A stretch of 9,475 nt of DNA, taken from an uncultured Porphyromonadaceae bacterium (GTDB lineage: Bacteria; Bacteroidota; Bacteroidia; Bacteroidales; Muribaculaceae). The position numbers were made by a program, and so were the translations under genes. Below, one piece after another: positions 8,001 to 9,475 of the stretch. The DNA is taken from contig CAMWLX010000111.1 in NCBI GenBank assembly GCA_947175225.1, forward strand, positions 1 through 9,475, given 5' to 3'. Positions within the stretch are counted from its first letter, which is position 1. Each line of letters opens with the position of its first letter. The notes below the pieces were generated by a model, which made no database searches, had not been told where the DNA came from, and saw only the letters and a program-made list of their open reading frames with translations.

Positions 8001-9475
8001 TCTTATTGATAGCATTGTCTGGGCTGATAGTTGCTGTGAGCTGATAAGCTGCACCAATCTTGAGTTCGAGGGTTTCAATATCTTTGCCATCTACGTCGTT
8101 GATTGCGATTCCTTCAACTTCCGCGCCCGGAGTCACAGTAATGTAGTAGATATGGCAGCCGTTGGTGTTCTTGATTTGGACATCATTGCTTTCAGCGGCT
8201 GTAACAGGTACGAACCATTCCTGTTCTACGTATGTAGTCGGAGCTTCTACTTCGGAGCCGTCAGGAGCTGTGAGAACTGTACCTGCGATTGAAAGTTCAA
8301 CGCCGCGGGCATCAGTGTTCTTGTGCGACTCAACACCCATCTTTATGGTTGCGCCTGCAGGAACATTAGGAATCTTAAAGTAGTTAATTCCACTGCCACC
8401 GAGCCAGAGATATGATGGTCCATGATAGGTGCCTATAGAAGTTTCGGGATAGTTAACAGCAATTGCGAGTGAACGGCCGTTGGTCTCATTGGTGTAAACA
8501 AGGCCTTTGAGTTCTTCGATTGACTCGCCATTAGCTTTAACGTACTTATTGGGTGAAATATCTTTTGCATAACTTACCTGCCAGAAGCAGTTGTCTTTTG
8601 TTTCTTCTGTAGGAGCAGTTGCATCAGCTTTTTCAATGTCAGTCCAGTTTGAACCAGCCTTGAGATTGGCTACTGTAGCCTCGCTCCAATTTGTAAAGTC
8701 CCAGCTTGTACGAGCAACTGGATCCTCAGGTTCCATTTCTACACCTGTGATATAGATAAGGTCGAGCATACGGTTGTGGTTTCCATCCGTAGTATAGATA
8801 TATAAATCTGTTTCAGAAGTAAGTGTAAATTCTTCGGATTTAGAGTTTTTAAGACTTCCTGTTGATGCCTGTTCCCAAAGATTAATGTCTTCCCCATCTT
8901 CTGAATCTGCTTTGATTTTCACTCCTGCTGTAAGTCCTTCAGTACCCCAAACCTGACCGAATATACTGTATTTTCCTGGTTTAAGGGTAGTGAGAAGCAC
9001 TTCACCTTCGACTGTGCCACCAAGACCGTTGGAGCAACGGATGGGAGCATTGTTGGAGTCTCTTGAAGTGAAGCCCTCAATTTCTTCTGCTTCTTTGTAG
9101 AAGACCACATCGGAGATAGGAGTGCCATCGTATTTTACAGTAAACTCAGTGTTTTCTTTATCAAGATTTCCCGATGCACCCCAATAAGGATTGCTACCGT
9201 TTGAGGCTTTGTAGAAGAGAGTTGAACCTTGGTGCCAGAATTCTGGATAATAATAGGTTACTCCTTCATTCTCAAAACCCGTTCCAGTGCCTAATTCTCC
9301 AAGAAGAGTCCCATTAGAATCATATGCATTTACGGTGTAGTTCCAAACTTCCTTCGGAGTCATTGTAAATTCCACTTCCTTATCAGCTCCATCAACTGTG
9401 AACTTACCTTCGTAATCTTTATAGCCTGGAGCGGTAGCTGTAAATGAGTAATTGCCGTCAGTAAGAGATGTCCCC
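5008..9475 (-). CDS. Giant secreted modular protein B, 5'-truncated by the window edge
   Basis: The stop is TAA at 5008-5010 and the frame is open to the window edge, giving 1488 visible residues. The first GTG (9373-9375) is internal: upstream codons 9376-9474 read on into the start of a PEGA-like domain (TDGNYSFTATAPGYKDYEG) matching two other copies in the window. Visible order, counting from that GTG as residue 1: PEGA-like end (to about 7), linker module 10-84, CBM-like 91-212, a module absent from gene A 224-416, three Big_2 420-668, DNRLRE-like 677-842, PEGA-like 846-910, linker 914-988, CBM-like 992-1114, Big_2 1119-1195, dockerin-like 1199-1261, cohesin-like 1281-1398, T9SS-type CTD 1417-1455. 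It is a paralogue of gene A with an internal duplication of the PEGA-linker-CBM block. A DNRLRE-like module and a signal peptide are expected upstream but are not visible. The likely role is an extracellular binding or scaffold protein; no enzyme domain is seen. Confidence 0.95.
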   Translation of the reverse strand, partial: GTSLTDGNYSFTATAPGYKDYEGKFTVDGADKEVEFTMTPKEVWNYTVNAYDSNGTLLGELGTGTGFENEGVTYYYPEFWHQGSTLFYKASNGSNPYWGASGNLDKENTEFTVKYDGTPISDVVFYKEAEEIEGFTSRDSNNAPIRCSNGLGGTVEGEVLLTTLKPGKYSIFGQVWGTEGLTAGVKIKADSEDGEDINLWEQASTGSLKNSKSEEFTLTSETDLYIYTTDGNHNRMLDLIYITGVEMEPEDPVARTSWDFTNWSEATVANLKAGSNWTDIEKADATAPTEETKDNCFWQVSYAKDISPNKYVKANGESIEELKGLVYTNETNGRSLAIAVNYPETSIGTYHGPSYLWLGGSGINYFKIPNVPAGATIKMGVESHKNTDARGVELSIAGTVLTAPDGSEVEAPTTYVEQEWFVPVTAAESNDVQIKNTNGCHIYYITVTPGAEVEGIAINDVDGKDIETLELKIGAAYQLTATISPDNAINKTVTWKSSDEEIATVDQNGKVTSVAKGEAEITATSSNGKTATCKVTVIDAEIVVEEITIEQTEESLPVGESLQLVANVTPAEASVTWTSNNKEIATVDENGNVTAIAAGEVVITAQAGDKTATCTITVTVPVEGIALNFSKLTVETGDEFTVGYTISPEDATDKTVTWSSDNEEVATVDENGKVTALAAGNAVITAKAGAKEASCTITVETPEVTDGARVRMTYVDFDNPVTPIGNIKQGENSRAGYNVINNNSVGFVNTGWGENKITYLQVDASTIKDNYITSATLTFEASGSTDSKRQTEWGVGYNNSAWSSAMTYDSADKSINTLGVTQKTSTKASGTFETFSFDITEAINKADGRIATILVYETAAAGGYIKNPVVKIESTNELVYNVTFAETNAVEGVIVTVNDQDATNGISLPNGTYSFTATASHCKDYEGEFTVADEDLNVEFAITPREVWSYTVNAVDANGGFIKELSKGEGYEEENVTYYFPGYCLQGSTLLSKKHYTTNPYYGETALLDSDGKVFEVKYDGTISDVVFYKEAEDMDEFTSRDTNNAPIRCSNGLGGTVDGEVLLTTLPAGQYTIHGQVWGTKGLTAGVKIKATSEEEEDTDLWTLESTGSLASSDSEEFTLDVETDLYVYTAKGDHNHMLDYIYITGTVGIPAIGITLEKSKELVNGETVKLAANVEPVNTTDAITWKSSDETVATVDEEGNVEAVGVGTATITATAGEFSATCAIKCYPKLGDVNKNGAVTVADAIEIANNVIGKTTVSKEEEEFFTKAADANEDGTISISDASQTVEIALNQPTTASADSRMMAAAINEDADKLVIGGLNTAVNGETSVAVTLDNSMDYVALQADIFVPEGVNFEVKAGSRISDSHSFRYHRFDDTHVRVAIFNFGNVAFADNNEPLFEIVADSQLADAADITLVNIFASDSDAHEYALGSRYESTTDVAALGFDSNAPVKVYDLNGRYISDKVDGLEGGFYIIRQGNNAKKVRIR
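5011..5127 (-). other. T9SS (Por)-type C-terminal sorting domain, protein B
   Basis: The last 39 residues read APVKVYDLNGRYISDK, then GLEGGFYIIRQG and KKVRIR. This is almost the same as the protein A CTD, with roughly 16 differences in the 123 bp from stop to the NAP codons, and predicts the same export and surface-anchoring route. Confidence 0.75.
5182..5535 (-). other. C-terminal cohesin-like domain, protein B
   Basis: Residues 1281-1398 run KLVIGGLNTAVNGETSVAV, then VALQADIFVPEG, HVRVAIFNFGNVAFAD and FASDSDAHEYAL. It matches the module at 271-636 of protein A in sequence and position, directly after the dockerin-like module. The cohesin label is a fold guess. Confidence 0.55.
5593..5781 (-). 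other. Dockerin-like pair of EF-hand loops, protein B
   Basis: Residues 1199-1261 contain two good Ca-binding-type loops: DVNKNGAVTVAD (D1, N3, N5, T9, D12) and DANEDGTISISD (D1, N3, D5, S9, D12). Each is followed by a short helix (AIEIANNVI, ASQTVEIAL). Spacing and residues fit a type I dockerin well, better than in protein A. Calcium binding and cohesin partnering are inferred. Confidence 0.8.
5791..6021 (-). other. Solitary Big_2 domain before the dockerin, protein B
   Basis: Residues 1119-1195 (IGITLEKSKEL ... AITWKSSDETVATVD ... CAIKC) form a Big_2 equivalent to the ninth Big_2 of protein A, including the doubled cysteine at its end. Confidence 0.88.
6034..6402 (-). other. CBM-like jelly-roll copy 2, protein B
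   Basis: Residues 992-1114 run DVVFYKEAEDMDEFTSRDTN, then APIRCSNGLGG, LLTTLPAGQYTIHGQVWG and LDYIYITG. Its counterpart in protein A sits in the same position between the linker module and the solitary Big_2. A carbohydrate-binding role is inferred from the fold pattern. Confidence 0.6.
6412..6636 (-). other. Aromatic-rich linker module, protein B second copy
   Basis: Residues 914-988 read VWSYTVNAVDANG, then GEGYEEENVTYYFPGY, QGSTLLSKKHYTTNPYYG and end before the CBM. The matching block at 9124-9348 has YTVNAYDSNG, TYYYPEF and QGSTLFYK. A more diverged version lies in protein A (residues 1060-1130, VPYSRYIIAEDGTVWKKEA). I do not recognise a named family. Confidence 0.55.
6646..6840 (-). other. 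PEGA-like domain, protein B second copy
   Basis: Residues 846-910 run YNVTFAETNAVEGVIVTVND, then ISLPNGTYSFTATAS and a NVEFAITP closing strand. Together with the linker module and the CBM-like domain that follow, it is a second copy of the block at the window edge. Confidence 0.6.
6850..7347 (-). other. DNRLRE/CBM96-like beta-sandwich, protein B
   Basis: Residues 677-842 carry ITYLQVDASTI, ITSATLTFEASGSTDSKR, AWSSAMTYDSADKS, TFSFDITEAI and ATILVYETAAAGG in the same order as the protein A copy at 1936-2445. GSTDSKR is identical in both. The family assignment rests on motif order. Confidence 0.6.
7372..8118 (-). repeat. Three tandem Big_2 Ig-like repeats, protein B
   Basis: Residues 420-668 contain three Big_2 domains starting near EGIAIND, EEITIEQ and EGIALNF. 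Each has the T-W-x-S ... IATV/VATV ... C-x-[IV]-T-V core. Protein A has eight repeats in the corresponding stalk, so the two paralogues differ greatly in stalk length. A fourth Big_2 lies apart at 5791-6021. Confidence 0.93.
8128..8706 (-). other. Module unique to protein B between CBM copy 1 and Big_2
   Basis: Residues 224-416 have no counterpart in protein A. They start with SWDFTNWSEAT, contain LWLGGSGINYFKIPNVPAG and a GVELSIAGTVL strand, and end IKNTNGCHIYYITVTPG. The opening W-D-F-T-x-W-S and the final strand resemble the beta-sandwich found beside pectate lyases and other Bacteroidota polysaccharide-active proteins. This is a weak family guess; no catalytic residues are recognisable. 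Confidence 0.5.
8740..9105 (-). other. CBM-like jelly-roll copy 1, protein B
   Basis: Residues 91-212 (counting from the GTG at 9375) run VVFYKEAEEIEGFTSRDSNN, then APIRCSNGLGG, then LLTTLKPGKYSIFGQVWG and a LDLIYITG end. It is a near copy of the module at 6034-6402, and the DNA shares an exact 29-bp stretch (9020-9048 against 6311-6339). A carbohydrate-binding role is inferred from the jelly-roll layout. Confidence 0.6.
9124..9348 (-). other. Aromatic-rich linker module, protein B first copy
   Basis: Residues 10-84 carry VWNYTVNAYDSNGTLLGELG, then TYYYPEFWHQGSTLFYKAS and NPYWGASG. It lies between PEGA-like and CBM-like modules exactly as its partner at 6412-6636 does, supporting a block duplication inside the gene. 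The function is unknown; a beta-rich spacer is likely. Confidence 0.55.
9355..9475 (-). other. PEGA-like domain of protein B, partial at the window edge
   Basis: Codons read from the edge give GTSLTDGNYSFTATAPGY, then KDYEGKFTV and an EVEFTMTP strand, equivalent to the second half of the PEGA-like domains at 6646-6840 and 1738-1923. This shows that the coding frame continues beyond the window and that the gene start is not visible. Confidence 0.8.

Noticed and set aside
9373..9375. GTG as the start codon of gene B
   Set aside because: The frame continues upstream to the window edge with sequence matching the PEGA-like domain of both genes, and no signal peptide follows the GTG. The codon is internal.

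Overview
The window is dominated by two very large, tandem, co-oriented genes on the minus strand. They encode modular secreted proteins and are separated by about 100 bp. The C-terminal sorting signals resemble type IX secretion (Por) CTDs. The SD-less A/T-rich leader, the bacterial Ig-like (Big_2) arrays and the carbohydrate-binding-type modules all point to a Bacteroidota member of the order Bacteroidales. A gut Muribaculaceae or Prevotella-like organism is my best guess, but nothing here fixes the family. There are no RNA genes, CRISPR arrays, transposase genes, SusC/SusD genes or recognisable enzymes.

Layout along + coordinates: 1-50 is an A/T-rich edge with no supportable gene. 51-100 is a long inverted repeat directly downstream of gene A. 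Gene A (109-4905, minus, 1598 aa, complete) reads: signal peptide, cohesin-like domain, eight Big_2 domains, DNRLRE/CBM96-like beta-sandwich, PEGA-like domain, small linker module, jelly-roll CBM-like domain, ninth Big_2, dockerin-like pair of EF-hand loops, second cohesin-like domain, T9SS-type CTD. The 4906-5007 spacer carries a second, perfect inverted repeat at the equivalent place downstream of gene B. Gene B (5008 to the window edge, minus) lacks its 5' end. The reading frame is open to the last base, so the GTG/ATG codons near 9375 are internal and are not the true start. Its visible part reads: PEGA-like, linker, CBM-like, a module absent from gene A, three Big_2, DNRLRE-like, PEGA-like, linker, CBM-like, Big_2, dockerin-like, cohesin-like, CTD.

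The two genes are paralogues that share the whole order from the DNRLRE-like module to the CTD. They differ in their N-terminal halves and in Big_2 copy number. By eye the similarity is highest at the very 3' end and continues past the stop codon into the inverted repeat, where one stem base pair differs by a compensatory change. The likely products are long, surface-attached or released extracellular binding proteins with glycan-type binding modules. Each carries both cohesin-like and dockerin-like modules, which raises the possibility of assembly between the two proteins or of self-assembly. Function is inferred from domains only.
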